64,000 bases of DNA. Source: Candidatus Nitrosocosmicus sp. (GTDB taxonomy: Archaea; Thermoproteota; Nitrososphaeria; Nitrososphaerales; Nitrososphaeraceae). Positions 29,388 to 40,294 of the stretch are shown here, one piece after another; the first letter of the stretch is position 1, and every line of letters starts with the position of its first letter. Made by a program: the position numbers and the translations under genes. The notes under the pieces were generated by a model that was not told the DNA's origin, searched no databases, and saw only the letters and a list, made by a program, of their open reading frames with translations. The stretch covers positions 48,620 to 112,619 of the forward strand of contig JAPSGR010000001.1 of NCBI GenBank assembly GCA_031177355.1. The letters run 5' to 3'.

Positions 29388-31322
29388 TCAGCTCTGAATA
29401 ATCGTAAATTCCGTTGCCAGGATATGCTTACATTTTAGGCGCCGAAATGAGTAATCTGCACAAGTACAAGTCATCTTTTCAAGGTCGACTACGTATATTT
29501 TATTATGGTCTTCTGTACTCCTGACTTTGAAAATCCTCGATGCTTTTCTTAGATTTGAATCTGAGTAATCAGTCTTATTGATATCGTTGGTAGGACGATT
29601 TGAGTCTCCTTGTTCAGTAATCAAAGATTCTTCCCTGAGAGTGTGTTCTACTATTTGAAATGCCTTGTTGATTCTTTTTACTTGTTGGTCATCATCGGAC
29701 CTGTTCTTTACCAAATTTATGGCTTTTTTATTTAGAATATCTAAATCATCTTGCCCTTTGCTCGTGGGGGCCAACTTTGTATTTTTCTTTATCATATATT
29801 CACCATTTGTATGAGTTTTTGCGTCAACAACCACTGGATTAATGATTTTGTTGCCCGATTTCAATTTCAAGGGTCCTCGATGATTCGTCAGTTCCTCTTT
29901 GGGTGAAATGGCCTTAGCAACTGTGTCGATTACATTATCGTCTTTAGTATCTGGGATATAGACAACATAAATTAAGGCAATATTCTTCCCCTCATATTTC
30001 CTTAATACTCTTCCTATCCTCTGAACAATCTGATTTATATTTGAAGTTGTTGCAAGTATAATTTCTATTCTAACCTGAGGTACATCATAACCTATTTCTA
30101 AAGTATGTACTGACAAAAGCACATTAAATGTAGTTCCCCAGTTCTTGAGAATTCTTTGCCTTTCTGATGCTCGCACTTTAGCATCAATAATTTTTGATTC
30201 AATTCCTCTTTCTAGAAGCATTTCCTTTAATTTTTTAATTGATTCTATGGTCTCACTAAAAACCATAATTTTTTCATCGGGGAATTTATTGTGAATGATG
30301 TCGGCTGCAGCTGATAATTTATTTTCGGCATAACTTAGCAATAGTTTTCGCTTCCTAACATTTGCAAACCAAGCTTTTGCCATTCCACTTGCAAATCCCC
30401 CTGCTTTTAATAAATTGGTCATTGAATTTATATCAAAACGCTTGAAGCGATTGGAAATATTCCTTATCTTTGTACTAGCTATTTCATACTCTTCTCGTTC
30501 TTTGTCTGTTAAAGAGACCTTAACGGGAATAATAACTGGCTTGGCAAGTCTCTTATCGTTTACGGCCATTTTAATTGGGTATTTAATTATAGGAGGTATA
30601 ACTGCTAAAATTGTGCTATTTTTATAATCTTTCTCATCTAATGTTGCTGTTAGACCCAATATGCCTTTTTTTGGATCTTCTATTAGGTAATCAAATAACT
30701 TTACAAAGGATTTTGATGAATCTCTAATTAAGTGAACCTCATCTAAAATAACTATATTAGATCGTTTTATTAATATTGGATGTCTAATTACGCTGTTGTA
30801 AGTACTAATGATGATTTCTCTTTTCTCCTTTCGTTCCCCAAAATACGCCCCAATTTTATCTTCAGGAACACCATAGGAAATTAATCTACTGATAGTTTGA
30901 TCTATTAATGATATTCTAGGAACCAGTATCAATATATTAAAAAATGAAAATCTTATATGATTTGGTTGTCCCGATTCTTTAAGATCAACGTATTCTAAAG
31001 GTTTAATATTTTCACTCCCATTAGTTCTTGATAATAATATATTTGACCCTTGAGGTAACTCTTTCAATGATTTATCAGGGGTGTCAAGAGAGTGATGGTA
31101 TTTCATCATCAACCTTCTTGCGCATTCAAACGCAATCTCTGTTTTGCCAGTACCTGTGCTATATAATATAGTACCTCGATAATCGTTATCAACCCATGAT
31201 TCTACAGCCGTAATTTGATCGTCTTTCAGAGTAAAGGGAAACTTAAGGTATGATATAGAAGGTATTTTTAAATCATTTGATTCCGACTCTTTTGTTGAAA
31301 TTGTATCATCTGATGTACTCAT
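29388..31322 (-). CDS. SF2 DEAD/DEAH helicase with C-terminal SWIM zinc finger
   Basis: GTILYSTGTGKTEIAFECARRL (Walker A), VILDEVHLI (DEVH), GLTATLDE, QRIGRVLRKYEGK (motif VI); C-terminal CTCADYSFRRLKCKH SWIM. Confidence 0.92.
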   Translation of the reverse strand: MSTSDDTISTKESESNDLKIPSISYLKFPFTLKDDQITAVESWVDNDYRGTILYSTGTGKTEIAFECARRLMMKYHHSLDTPDKSLKELPQGSNILLSRTNGSENIKPLEYVDLKESGQPNHIRFSFFNILILVPRISLIDQTISRLISYGVPEDKIGAYFGERKEKREIIISTYNSVIRHPILIKRSNIVILDEVHLIRDSSKSFVKLFDYLIEDPKKGILGLTATLDEKDYKNSTILAVIPPIIKYPIKMAVNDKRLAKPVIIPVKVSLTDKEREEYEIASTKIRNISNRFKRFDINSMTNLLKAGGFASGMAKAWFANVRKRKLLLSYAENKLSAAADIIHNKFPDEKIMVFSETIESIKKLKEMLLERGIESKIIDAKVRASERQRILKNWGTTFNVLLSVHTLEIGYDVPQVRIEIILATTSNINQIVQRIGRVLRKYEGKNIALIYVVYIPDTKDDNVIDTVAKAISPKEELTNHRGPLKLKSGNKIINPVVVDAKTHTNGEYMIKKNTKLAPTSKGQDDLDILNKKAINLVKNRSDDDQQVKRINKAFQIVEHTLREESLITEQGDSNRPTNDINKTDYSDSNLRKASRIFKVRSTEDHNKIYVVDLEKMTCTCADYSFRRLKCKHILATEFTIIQS

Positions 31323-32202
31323 TTTTCATCGACCTAGGATTAATTATCCTTCTCCTTTGAACATGAATGTAAATAGGCAAAGTGTCGTATCACGAATTAT
31401 CTAAAATACACATTTTATCCTATTATGCTTTTGGATACACAGGATTAATTCATTTTACAAAGTTGTGGTTTAGAGTAACTTCGACATGTCATTGTTTGAT
31501 TGGATTTATTTTATATTACCTTGCATTATGTCCATCTTGTTTAATCCAATAATACCATAATAATTGAAATCATAGTAGAATTGGTTTAAGAGGCGCCTTT
31601 GATCAAATCATCTTTGCAACATATTAAAACGGTTCCAGTTTCTTTCCAAGTGCAGATATTTCTTAAATGGCCTTATAAATTACATCTGCATTTACATAGG
31701 TTACGTAGTTTAACAATACGAATTTCAAATGAAGTTTACTATTTAGTTCACATATTTTGTAATATAATACGTGAACTTCCCAATCTTGTACATATATACA
31801 CAATTTTACAAATTTATTGATATTCTGGCAATTTATTCTATATTTGTTTATATTTTGATCTAAATCATATTTTTTGTAAATGCATGTTTGAGCTACATAT
31901 CGTGTTCATTTATTGAGAGCTAATTTTCTTATTTGATGTGACTTTAAGATTACAAAATTGATTCGGGTTTAATAATACTAGTCAATTTTTGTCATCATTT
32001 CTATAGAAGTGTTACCAGCACATATCAAATGAAAAAAGGATTTAAAAAAACATACTGCCATAAAAAAATGAATATCATTACCTAAATACCTTTACTATTG
32101 AATTCTAAAAAGCATGTCCAAATCTATATAGATAAAAATGTGGTAGGAGTTCTGATAGTGTCCGGCCGTTACGATGAAATCAGAAGTTTAATGACTTCCG
32201 CA

Positions 32203-32922
32203 TTATACCAGCATTTTTGAGGATTGTGTCTGCTTAAGCCTGTTGGCTAATGTGTTTCTTATTATTGTAGACATATTATCTCCTATCATCATAACCTGTT
32301 CTGACCAATCTACGTTCTTAACTAATGGCATTGATTTTACCTCTTCGAGCAAATTATGTAATTCATCTGACGCGTGGTAGACAACTTCAAGACATAGATT
32401 GTTTGATGAATTAATCCTTGTGGATGCATTAATAACATTCCTATTGTATTTTTTGAGAAGTTCCTCGCCTGTTTCTTGTGCTTTGCCTTTTTGGACATCA
32501 ACAAATATTTGTGCTGTTCTATAACCTAGTTGTATCAAGTCCATTTGATACTTTTTCTTTAGAACTGTTTTTTCGATCCTTGTTCTTCTTCGCTGAATCG
32601 TAGAAAGTGGAATTTTTAATTTTTCTGAAATCTCTGAACTCTTTATATCTCCATTGCTTATCAGTTCATTAATGATCTTGATGTTAATTCTGTCCAAAAA
32701 AAAATGCCCTTTTACAGAGTAAAGATTGACATCATCTAAGTCATATTCATCATCTTTAATACTAGATAATCTGCTAGTCAGTTTTCTCTTAAATGTATTC
32801 TGAGACTTACTTTTCGATCCATTCTTTTTGAGATTATCTATACTTTTAACCGTCTCATTACTATAATCTCCATTTAGAGTAGTGGTGTTGTTACTGCGTA
32901 TTTTTCTTGGCACTGGACTCAT
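32203..32922 (-). CDS. Lrp/AsnC-like HTH regulator
   Basis: DRINIKIINELISNGDIKSSEISEKLKIPLSTIQRRRTRIEKTVLKKKYQMDLIQLGYRTAQIFVDV. Confidence 0.75.
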   Translation of the reverse strand: MSPVPRKIRSNNTTTLNGDYSNETVKSIDNLKKNGSKSKSQNTFKRKLTSRLSSIKDDEYDLDDVNLYSVKGHFFLDRINIKIINELISNGDIKSSEISEKLKIPLSTIQRRRTRIEKTVLKKKYQMDLIQLGYRTAQIFVDVQKGKAQETGEELLKKYNRNVINASTRINSSNNLCLEVVYHASDELHNLLEEVKSMPLVKNVDWSEQVMMIGDNMSTIIRNTLANRLKQTQSSKMLV

Positions 32923-34109
32923 TTATTTTTAATTTCAGATACATTTAAACATATTTATAAATAGAAATGATATCTATGTCCACAATCCATCAATATTATG
33001 ATTAAAGTCAACAGAATTCCTTTTTATCTAAAAACTAAATTCATCAAATAAAAGCAACAGTTAAGGAATTATTATTGCTACGATAAGATATACCTATAGA
33101 CCTTATGGATAGAAACTACAATTCTTTATTAACACATTTGTGGATAATCGATGTTGTGTAAATAAGTATCAACAGTCTAGTTGTTTTTTAGAGTTCTGTC
33201 TAAATTATCTTGGCTGTAATTGAATTACTAATTAACTATTCTCGGTTAGTTTATTCTACCCTCTTTAGATACAATTGTGTAAAAAATTAAAACGTCCCCT
33301 TTCCTAAAAAAAGTATAGTGTAATTGAAATTGCCCGATAATTTAGTTTGAAGGTAACAAATAGGAGGATCACGCTAGCTTGGGCTGTGTCAAATGAAGAT
33401 TAATTAAAATGATTCTGTTAAAAAACTCTCACTCTTGTTATGAAAGGATATATTGCGACTGTAGATCAAAAGTGATCTAGTGCTCTAGCTAAAAACGATT
33501 AATTAATTGAATTTTGATAATTTTTTCGCATCATTATTAGGACCGGCATCAAGTATTTAAGTTCAGTTTAGGTTTTTTTTGAAATAATGTTAAATAGATG
33601 ATAAAACTTATTCTACCATATCATAGATCATTGCAATAAAATTAAGATAGTTGATTTCAAAAAATATTATACATTACAAGTATTGAGACATTTTTTTACG
33701 CGAATTGACTAGACCTCATCTCAAGTCCACGTGGGTAAACTTAAATGCAATAGACTTACTGACAGCAATAGATACCCAATGTCCTTGCCGCAGTTAATGG
33801 AATAGTAACATATATCGTCAATATATTAAATTCTGTGACCATGAATATTCAATTTGGAAGTATTCTAATTCCATTGTACTTACACACTAATGACGAATTT
33901 ACAGGAATGATCATATCGATTTTCACATTTCACTAGTACAGTTTAATCAAAGAGTAAGATGCGAAGAGAAAATAGCAAAAGTAATAACGACTAGAAAACC
34001 CTTTGTTCCTCATTTGCATTTTCAAGTTGTGTATTTACGGGCCTTAATATATGGACTGATTTTTGAAACAACAGAGATTAGATTTGTTAAGAGTATGTAG
34101 TATAGTATA

Positions 34110-35153
34110 TTACATTTTTATTCTCAAGAATTTGGGATGAATTCTAAAAAAAGCAGGAAGAATGCCAGTAGGTTCTCCATCAAGACTAACAGTAATGTTG
34201 TTTTGAAAATCTGTTAACCAACTTACTGTTTGAGACTGCCCATAATAAATATCATCCTCATCGTTTATAGCTTCCTCTCCTTTCTTAATGCTTACAAGTT
34301 TTTGCAGTATTTTAAAACTATCAGAATTTTTTATTACTACGGTATCAAGCAATCCATCTGTAGCTTCAGCCTTGGTAGCAACTTGAAACCCTCCCCCCAA
34401 ATAACTTCCGTTTGAAACCATTCCCATTGTCATATTTGTGGTAAGGTTATTGACGATTTTTTTATCTGTTATAGAGCCTTCTATTATTTGGCAAACATTG
34501 CTCTTGTATATAGGTAACGTTGCAACAATTCCTGTGATTGTTGATAAAATTCTGCTACTGATCTGATCTCTTATCATTTTTCCTCTTTCAATAATTTCGG
34601 CTCCTAGCCCTATTTCAGCAGCATTTAAAAAAATCCTAAATTTATTTCCAGAAATATTCTCCGCATTTCCCCTTAAAACAGAACCGATAACGTCAATCAT
34701 CTGAGTCTTTGTCGAATTAGCCAGATACTTGCAACATTCTTCAAAATCTTGTGGCAATCCCAGAGATCTCACAAGAACATTGCGTGTTCCTCCGGGTAAA
34801 ACCGTCAGAGTCGAGTCACTTTTAATTTGTTCAATTTCTGTCAATGCCAGAATTTTGTCATACTCGACTTCCATTAAATCAATTTTATTTAGTTTGTCGC
34901 CATTGCTGTCACTAAAAAAACCGTTACTAACTTCATTTATTATCCCGTCTCCTCCTATGGGAATAATATTATCATATCCTTTTTTAAGATACTCTCTAGC
35001 AAGGATGGTTCCATCTCCAGATTTTTCTGTAAAAACATACTCTAGATCATTGCCAAAATATTTTTCCAAAATTTCTTTTACAGAATCCCAGTTCTTTCCC
35101 GTTTGACCACCTTTGGAATTTGGATTAACTATAGCAATTGAATCGATGGACAT
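34110..35153 (-). CDS. Diacylglycerol/lipid kinase family protein (DAGK catalytic domain)
   Basis: AIVNPNSKGGQTGKNW; NIIPIGGDGIINEVSNGF; TLTVLPGGTRNVLVRSLGLP. Confidence 0.88.
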   Translation of the reverse strand: MSIDSIAIVNPNSKGGQTGKNWDSVKEILEKYFGNDLEYVFTEKSGDGTILAREYLKKGYDNIIPIGGDGIINEVSNGFFSDSNGDKLNKIDLMEVEYDKILALTEIEQIKSDSTLTVLPGGTRNVLVRSLGLPQDFEECCKYLANSTKTQMIDVIGSVLRGNAENISGNKFRIFLNAAEIGLGAEIIERGKMIRDQISSRILSTITGIVATLPIYKSNVCQIIEGSITDKKIVNNLTTNMTMGMVSNGSYLGGGFQVATKAEATDGLLDTVVIKNSDSFKILQKLVSIKKGEEAINDEDDIYYGQSQTVSWLTDFQNNITVSLDGEPTGILPAFFRIHPKFLRIKM

Positions 35154-35304
35154 ATTTATAACTACTCTAAAGCGGGAGTGGAGCTATATATAAATAATCC
35201 ATGAATATAGGTATTGGCGTCTTATTGTTTTCGATACTAACTAGGAAAGCATATTTTTCTCTTTAATGGGACAAGAATAAAATGTTTGATGTATTTAATT
35301 TCTA

Positions 35305-35910
35305 TTATAATCTAATGTTTTTCTTTTTTCCTTCTTCTTCGTCATCATCTACAAGTGTGGTGCTAATTTCACCTACTAGTTTAGATGATTCTGTTACACT
35401 TTTAATCTGCAAATCATCGCTGCCAGAAATAATTTTTGATAAACTTGGGTTAGCATCCTTGCCCATAATTATAGCCTCTTTTCCCTTTCTCATCAAGACC
35501 AGAGTAATATTATTATCAGACAGTTTTTCGGCAAAATCTTTAGCTACTTTTAATTGATCAAAAATATTTGCTTCGGCATCTGTAAACAGGTGAAAAAAAT
35601 CTTTAGCTATATCCAGTTTATCTTTTATTTTATCAACCGACGAGTCCTTATGTTCATTCTTTATGGAATCATTAAAAGTTTCATTGTTTTTAAGTTCGAC
35701 ATTTCTAAAGATGCCAAATACTTCTGGATTTAGTATATCCACAGCGATCTTGTTCACCTCATTGGTTTTTGTTGCAGTGATATCTATGGTTGGTTTGTTC
35801 TCTAGCTCAATCAAAATGCTTCCACTCTTTAATGAGCTAATTGAACCAACTATACTGTCTAATATCGATTCTTCCTTGTTTAGAGTATTCTCATATTTAC
35901 CCGGGGTCAT
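35305..35910 (-). CDS. Hypothetical protein
   Basis: 201-aa ORF, soluble alpha/beta. Confidence 0.55.
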   Translation of the reverse strand: MTPGKYENTLNKEESILDSIVGSISSLKSGSILIELENKPTIDITATKTNEVNKIAVDILNPEVFGIFRNVELKNNETFNDSIKNEHKDSSVDKIKDKLDIAKDFFHLFTDAEANIFDQLKVAKDFAEKLSDNNITLVLMRKGKEAIIMGKDANPSLSKIISGSDDLQIKSVTESSKLVGEISTTLVDDDEEEGKKKNIRL

Positions 35911-36006
35911 TTTGCCTGTAAACCTCTTACTGTTTTATCCTAAATGGGCTAACACAAGACTCCAATTTTTCATACAATTATCAAAATGTTGAAAGTTTTG
36001 CCCATC

Positions 36007-36465
36007 TCATGTGGATGTGGCTGTATTCTCTGTACTGTTATAATCCCTTAGTGCAGGTTCATTATTTGTATTATTAACATGTTGGTTTGTTGTTTGGTTT
36101 ATAGAAGCGGTTGTAGAACTGGTAGTATCAGAACCTAGGGTATCGCTTGTCAAACTGCGTTCATATTTAAAGCTATTACCGTTATTACTAATACCACTAC
36201 CACTTCCATTACTACTATTCAAATTAGTGATTTTGTGCATTTTGGCAGAAATGGTAATTGTTCCATGGATTGTCATTCTCCCTCCACCTCTATTTCGGCC
36301 TTTGGGATCGGTAGCAGAAGGCATTTCAATATTTAGGTCCTCAAAAGAATATTTAATAAGTGCGCCTTTTCCTGTGAGTTTATTTAATAATTGTTCAATT
36401 AATGGTGCTCCTTGTTCGGTAAGCTTGTTGGTAATATTTCCCAAGTTTTTACTAATTTCACTCAT
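36007..36465 (-). CDS. Hypothetical protein with Ser/Thr/Asn-rich C-terminus
   Basis: 152 aa; same orientation as previous ORF and about 100 bp away. Confidence 0.55.
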   Translation of the reverse strand: MSEISKNLGNITNKLTEQGAPLIEQLLNKLTGKGALIKYSFEDLNIEMPSATDPKGRNRGGGRMTIHGTITISAKMHKITNLNSSNGSGSGISNNGNSFKYERSLTSDTLGSDTTSSTTASINQTTNQHVNNTNNEPALRDYNSTENTATST

Positions 36466-36679
36466 ATTTCTTATAATTGAATAAATGCACCATATGTTAT
36501 AAGGGGTGTCGTAGCTGAAAGGGGTGGAGAATAAAAAAATATAAATATTATTTCATATTCGCGGTGAAAAAAGAGAAACAGGTTATAACCCCTATGAATT
36601 CCTCTACATTTTTAGTTCATTAAGTTATTACTCACAAGTCAATTGTTGTAATACAAAACAGGAAAACAAAAGAAATTAA

Positions 36680-36991
36680 GTGGGATTAGTAGTATTAAAT
36701 TTAGTGCTTCCTGAAAGCTGCTCATTTGCTTATAAAGGTATCAAATGTCCTCTACCACCTGAATATATTATAGAAATAATAGATGAAAAAAATAACAGTA
36801 AATTTATGGTAGGTTTAACTTGTTCAGACCATAAATTAGTTTTAGAAAAGAAATTTATTTCACTACAGGAAAATAACGTTATTCCAATAGGCAAAGTTAC
36901 GATGACTGGTATAAGAGTAGTTCATACTGATTGTATCAAAGGAACTATAGAAGATGAAGAAGAAATTAAATTGAAAAGGTTGGATGAATAG
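36680..36991 (+). CDS. Hypothetical protein
   Basis: 103-aa ORF; CSFAYKGIKCPLPPEYIIEIIDEKNNSKFMVGLTCSDHKLVL. Confidence 0.55.
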   Translation: MGLVVLNLVLPESCSFAYKGIKCPLPPEYIIEIIDEKNNSKFMVGLTCSDHKLVLEKKFISLQENNVIPIGKVTMTGIRVVHTDCIKGTIEDEEEIKLKRLDE

Positions 36992-36996
36992 GTATA

Positions 36997-38001
36997 CTAT
37001 TCTACTAGTACTGCTTTTCTGTATTTTCCCTCAAGGACATTTATAATATTTGAAGCTGCTATTTCTGCCATTCTGTTTCTCGTATCTACAGTGGCGCTAC
37101 CAATGTGAGGTAATAACACTACATTTTTCATCTTTATCAACGGATCATTATTTTGAATAGGCTCATCCTCATATACATCTAATGCTGCACCTGCTATTCT
37201 TTTTTCCGTTAATGCTGAAATCAAGTCTTTTTGATTTATAATTTTGCCTCTTGCAATGTTTATTAAGAAAGCGCTCTTTTTCATTTGAAAAATAAACCGG
37301 CGATTTATCAAGTGGTAGCTATCTTTATTGAGAGAACAACATACGACAACGTAATCTGATTCTTTAGCGATTCGGTTTAGATCTACATATTTCATAGTCT
37401 CAGATAGAGGGATTTTTTTATTATCCAATAAATTTGGAATCGATCCTCTACTTGTATATAAAATATTCATATCAAAACCTAAAGCTCTTTTTGCGATTGC
37501 AGATCCTATTTTTCCCATACCAATAATACCAATGGTCTTGCCGTGGATATCTGTACCAATCATTAGGTCAGGACTCCATCCGTATTTCCATTTTCCATTT
37601 CTCACCAGCTTGTCACCTTCGATTATTCTTCTTCCGATTGAGAGCAAAAGTCCGAAACCCAAGTCAGCTGTTGTTTCAGTAAGTATACTTCCTGTGTATC
37701 CTACTTTGATATCCCTTTTTTTTGCTTCTAATATATCGATATGTTCATATCCCGTACTAAATGTGCTAATTATTTTTAAATTGGGACCTGCCAAATCCAT
37801 GATCTCTTTGTCTATCTTATCATTTAGAAAACATAGTATTGCATCCACGTTTCTAACTTTACGTTTTAACGCTATGCGGTCAAGTGGACGTCCTGTAGTA
37901 TTGAGAATGAGTTTATAATTATGTCTTATCAAATTTAGGCCAGAATCAGAAATTGGTCTCGTTATTAATATTGTCGGCTTTGAAAATAGTTTTTTAGCCA
38001 A
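36997..38001 (-). CDS. D-isomer-specific 2-hydroxyacid dehydrogenase (glyoxylate/D-glycerate type)
   Basis: GKTIGIIGMGKIGSAIAKRALGFDMNILY; LINIARGKIINQKDLISAL; AALDVYEDEP; LLPHIGSATVDTRNRM. Confidence 0.92.
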   Translation of the reverse strand: MAKKLFSKPTILITRPISDSGLNLIRHNYKLILNTTGRPLDRIALKRKVRNVDAILCFLNDKIDKEIMDLAGPNLKIISTFSTGYEHIDILEAKKRDIKVGYTGSILTETTADLGFGLLLSIGRRIIEGDKLVRNGKWKYGWSPDLMIGTDIHGKTIGIIGMGKIGSAIAKRALGFDMNILYTSRGSIPNLLDNKKIPLSETMKYVDLNRIAKESDYVVVCCSLNKDSYHLINRRFIFQMKKSAFLINIARGKIINQKDLISALTEKRIAGAALDVYEDEPIQNNDPLIKMKNVVLLPHIGSATVDTRNRMAEIAASNIINVLEGKYRKAVLVE

Positions 38002-38243
38002 TCAAAAAACTTAAAGGAAAAGTACATTTTATTTGTTCAGATGCATATGGAGCAGAGGATCTGTATAAAATTCTCAATCTTTCCAAGTACATGGAAATTG
38101 TTTTAGTTAAATGAACCTCACATATTTTAAGAGTGATTTTATATAATTATGGACAGCAACTTTGAACTACTACTCATACTATTGCTTCGGTGCAGCCGAT
38201 ACTGATAAGTAAATTTTTATAGATATTAAAGTATCAGAATACA

Positions 38244-39083
38244 ATGCATAAACCTCCTTCTTTTTCTCCTGACATTTATCAAAAAGATAAATTGAAAGTT
38301 GATGGAGAAAAGAAAAAGAGTCTACGTGCCAGCAACATCAAGGAATCGAAGAATTTGGCTTTAAAATCTGTAGCTTCTCAGACTAACGATATTCCACAAC
38401 TTGATCTTTCCATTAATCTGTTTGAAAATATTGTGGGTTATGATGATGTAAAGAAGATATTCAATTATGCTTTAAACTCTTCCTTACCTGTTCATATTCT
38501 ACTGGTAGGACCTCCAGGTTCAGCAAAAACATTGTTTCTGATGGAATGTATGAAACTCTCACGGTCTTATTTTACACTTGGCAGTCATAGTACCAAAGCG
38601 GGAATGTTAGACTATTTGTTTAACAACAGGCCACGAAATTTAATCATTGACGAAATTGAATACATGGCAATAAAGGATCAGGCCGCTTTGTTGAGCCTAA
38701 TGGAAACTGGTATTCTAAGTGAAACCAAATTTGAAAAAACTCGTAAATCTGTTATGAGAACTTGGGTGTTTGCATCTTGTAACAATGAAAAAAAACTATT
38801 AACTCCATTACTTTCACGTTTCTTTGTTCTCTACTTTAAGAAATACAATTATGAAGCATTTGAAAAAATTTCAAATCATATACTTAATAGAGAATGTAAC
38901 CTTGATACAGAAATTTCCACATTGATATCTAATTTAGTTTGGAATAAACTAAGATCACGGGATATTAGAGATTGTGTTAAGATTGGGCGAATTTGTAAGA
39001 ATAAAGATGATGTTTACATGATTGTGAAAACATTAAGGCATTATGGCAATACAAATTTAAGTAACGATAAAGATAAGAATTAG
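38244..39083 (+). CDS. AAA+ ATPase (MoxR/RuvB-like)
   Basis: ILLVGPPGSAKTLFLME (Walker A), NLIIDEIEYM (Walker B), VFASCNN (sensor 1), LLSRF. Confidence 0.85.
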   Translation: MHKPPSFSPDIYQKDKLKVDGEKKKSLRASNIKESKNLALKSVASQTNDIPQLDLSINLFENIVGYDDVKKIFNYALNSSLPVHILLVGPPGSAKTLFLMECMKLSRSYFTLGSHSTKAGMLDYLFNNRPRNLIIDEIEYMAIKDQAALLSLMETGILSETKFEKTRKSVMRTWVFASCNNEKKLLTPLLSRFFVLYFKKYNYEAFEKISNHILNRECNLDTEISTLISNLVWNKLRSRDIRDCVKIGRICKNKDDVYMIVKTLRHYGNTNLSNDKDKN

Positions 39084-39163
39084 ACGAAAAAATGGCAATA
39101 TAGCTTTAACATACTTCCAACAATGCCTGTGTGAATTTTTAAATTAGGAATAAATGATTTAGC

Positions 39164-40294
39164 TTGAAAATTTTTATTTGTGGGCCAACTCTGTATTCCC
39201 GTAGCCATTTAGGACACGCACGAATCTTCACCTTTTTTAATTTTTTTATAAATTATTTGAGAGCAAAGGGATACTCGCCGATTGCAGTAATTCAGCTCAC
39301 AGACATTGATCCAAAGATATTCTCTAAAGCTCAAAATACTGATACGAAAAAACTAACAAAAAAATATTTCAAATCTTTGGTGAATGATTTGGCTGCACTT
39401 CAGGTATTGGATAATTTTTGCTTTTCAAGGGTCTCTGATTTTCAAGATCAAATGAAAGATCAGATAGTAAAGATGATAAAGTCAAAAATAGCTTATTCAT
39501 ATGGTGGAAATATTTACTTACATTCGGCTAATCCATTACAAGTAAGCCCATTTGGAAATGGTCCAGAGGAACTAGATAAAATGCCAATAGATTTATCGTC
39601 TGGAAAACTTGATCAAAAAGATATCTTAGTTTGGAACGCAGAAAATTTTTATCCATACTTTTCCACAAGTAATTCACAAAATGGTTTTTTCCAAAATTTT
39701 CTTGTCAGCGGAATCCCGGGTTGGCATTTCCAAGATAGCCAAATAATAGATACAATTTTTAATGGTCAATATGATTATCACGGAGGTGCCTCAGAGTTGG
39801 TGTATCCTCATCATGAATTTATTTATCGATTGTTAGGCAAACTGGGCCCAAACAATTTAATCAATCAAAATCCCGTAAGTTGGATTCATCTGGGAATTTT
39901 AAAAATTAATTCAAAGAAAATGTCCAGTTCTTGCGGGAATATCATCTCAATGAGAAATGCTTTAAAATTATATCATCCCAACACAATCAAGATATTTTTT
40001 TTAAATCATCCCTATAACATTGATATTAACTTTACTAAAGAAAAAATTAAAATAGCAAACTTGATTGACGAAAAAATTTTTTATTTTTTTTGTGATTTAC
40101 ATAATGAAAGAAAACATGGTAGTGAAAACATGAATCGGGAAGCTAAAATTAAATTCTCCAATTTTATAAATATTATAGATGAGAATTACAATACAAAATC
40201 TGCTCTCGGTTTCGTTTTAGAATGTATTGACAACAAGGAAGACCCAGTTTTAATTCGTAAAATGACTTACACCCTTGGACTACAATATTCTTGA
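39164..40294 (+). CDS. Cysteinyl-tRNA synthetase-like class I adenylating enzyme, short paralogue
   Basis: IFICGPTLYSRSHLGHARIF (HIGH region), LTDIDPKIF, GGNIYLHS, GWHFQDSQI, YHGGASELVYPHHEF, KKMSSSCGN (KMSKS); no obvious C-terminal tRNA-binding extension. Confidence 0.85.
   Translation: MKIFICGPTLYSRSHLGHARIFTFFNFFINYLRAKGYSPIAVIQLTDIDPKIFSKAQNTDTKKLTKKYFKSLVNDLAALQVLDNFCFSRVSDFQDQMKDQIVKMIKSKIAYSYGGNIYLHSANPLQVSPFGNGPEELDKMPIDLSSGKLDQKDILVWNAENFYPYFSTSNSQNGFFQNFLVSGIPGWHFQDSQIIDTIFNGQYDYHGGASELVYPHHEFIYRLLGKLGPNNLINQNPVSWIHLGILKINSKKMSSSCGNIISMRNALKLYHPNTIKIFFLNHPYNIDINFTKEKIKIANLIDEKIFYFFCDLHNERKHGSENMNREAKIKFSNFINIIDENYNTKSALGFVLECIDNKEDPVLIRKMTYTLGLQYS

Noticed and set aside
31599-31820. 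73-aa plus-strand ORF
   Set aside because: Composition (I/L/H/Y-rich) typical of chance ORFs in AT-rich DNA.
38003-38121. In-frame string PIKKLKGKVHFICSDAYGAEDLYKILNLSKYMEIVLVK on plus strand
   Set aside because: No start codon and it overlaps the probable minus-strand TATA box of the hydroxyacid dehydrogenase gene; probably chance.
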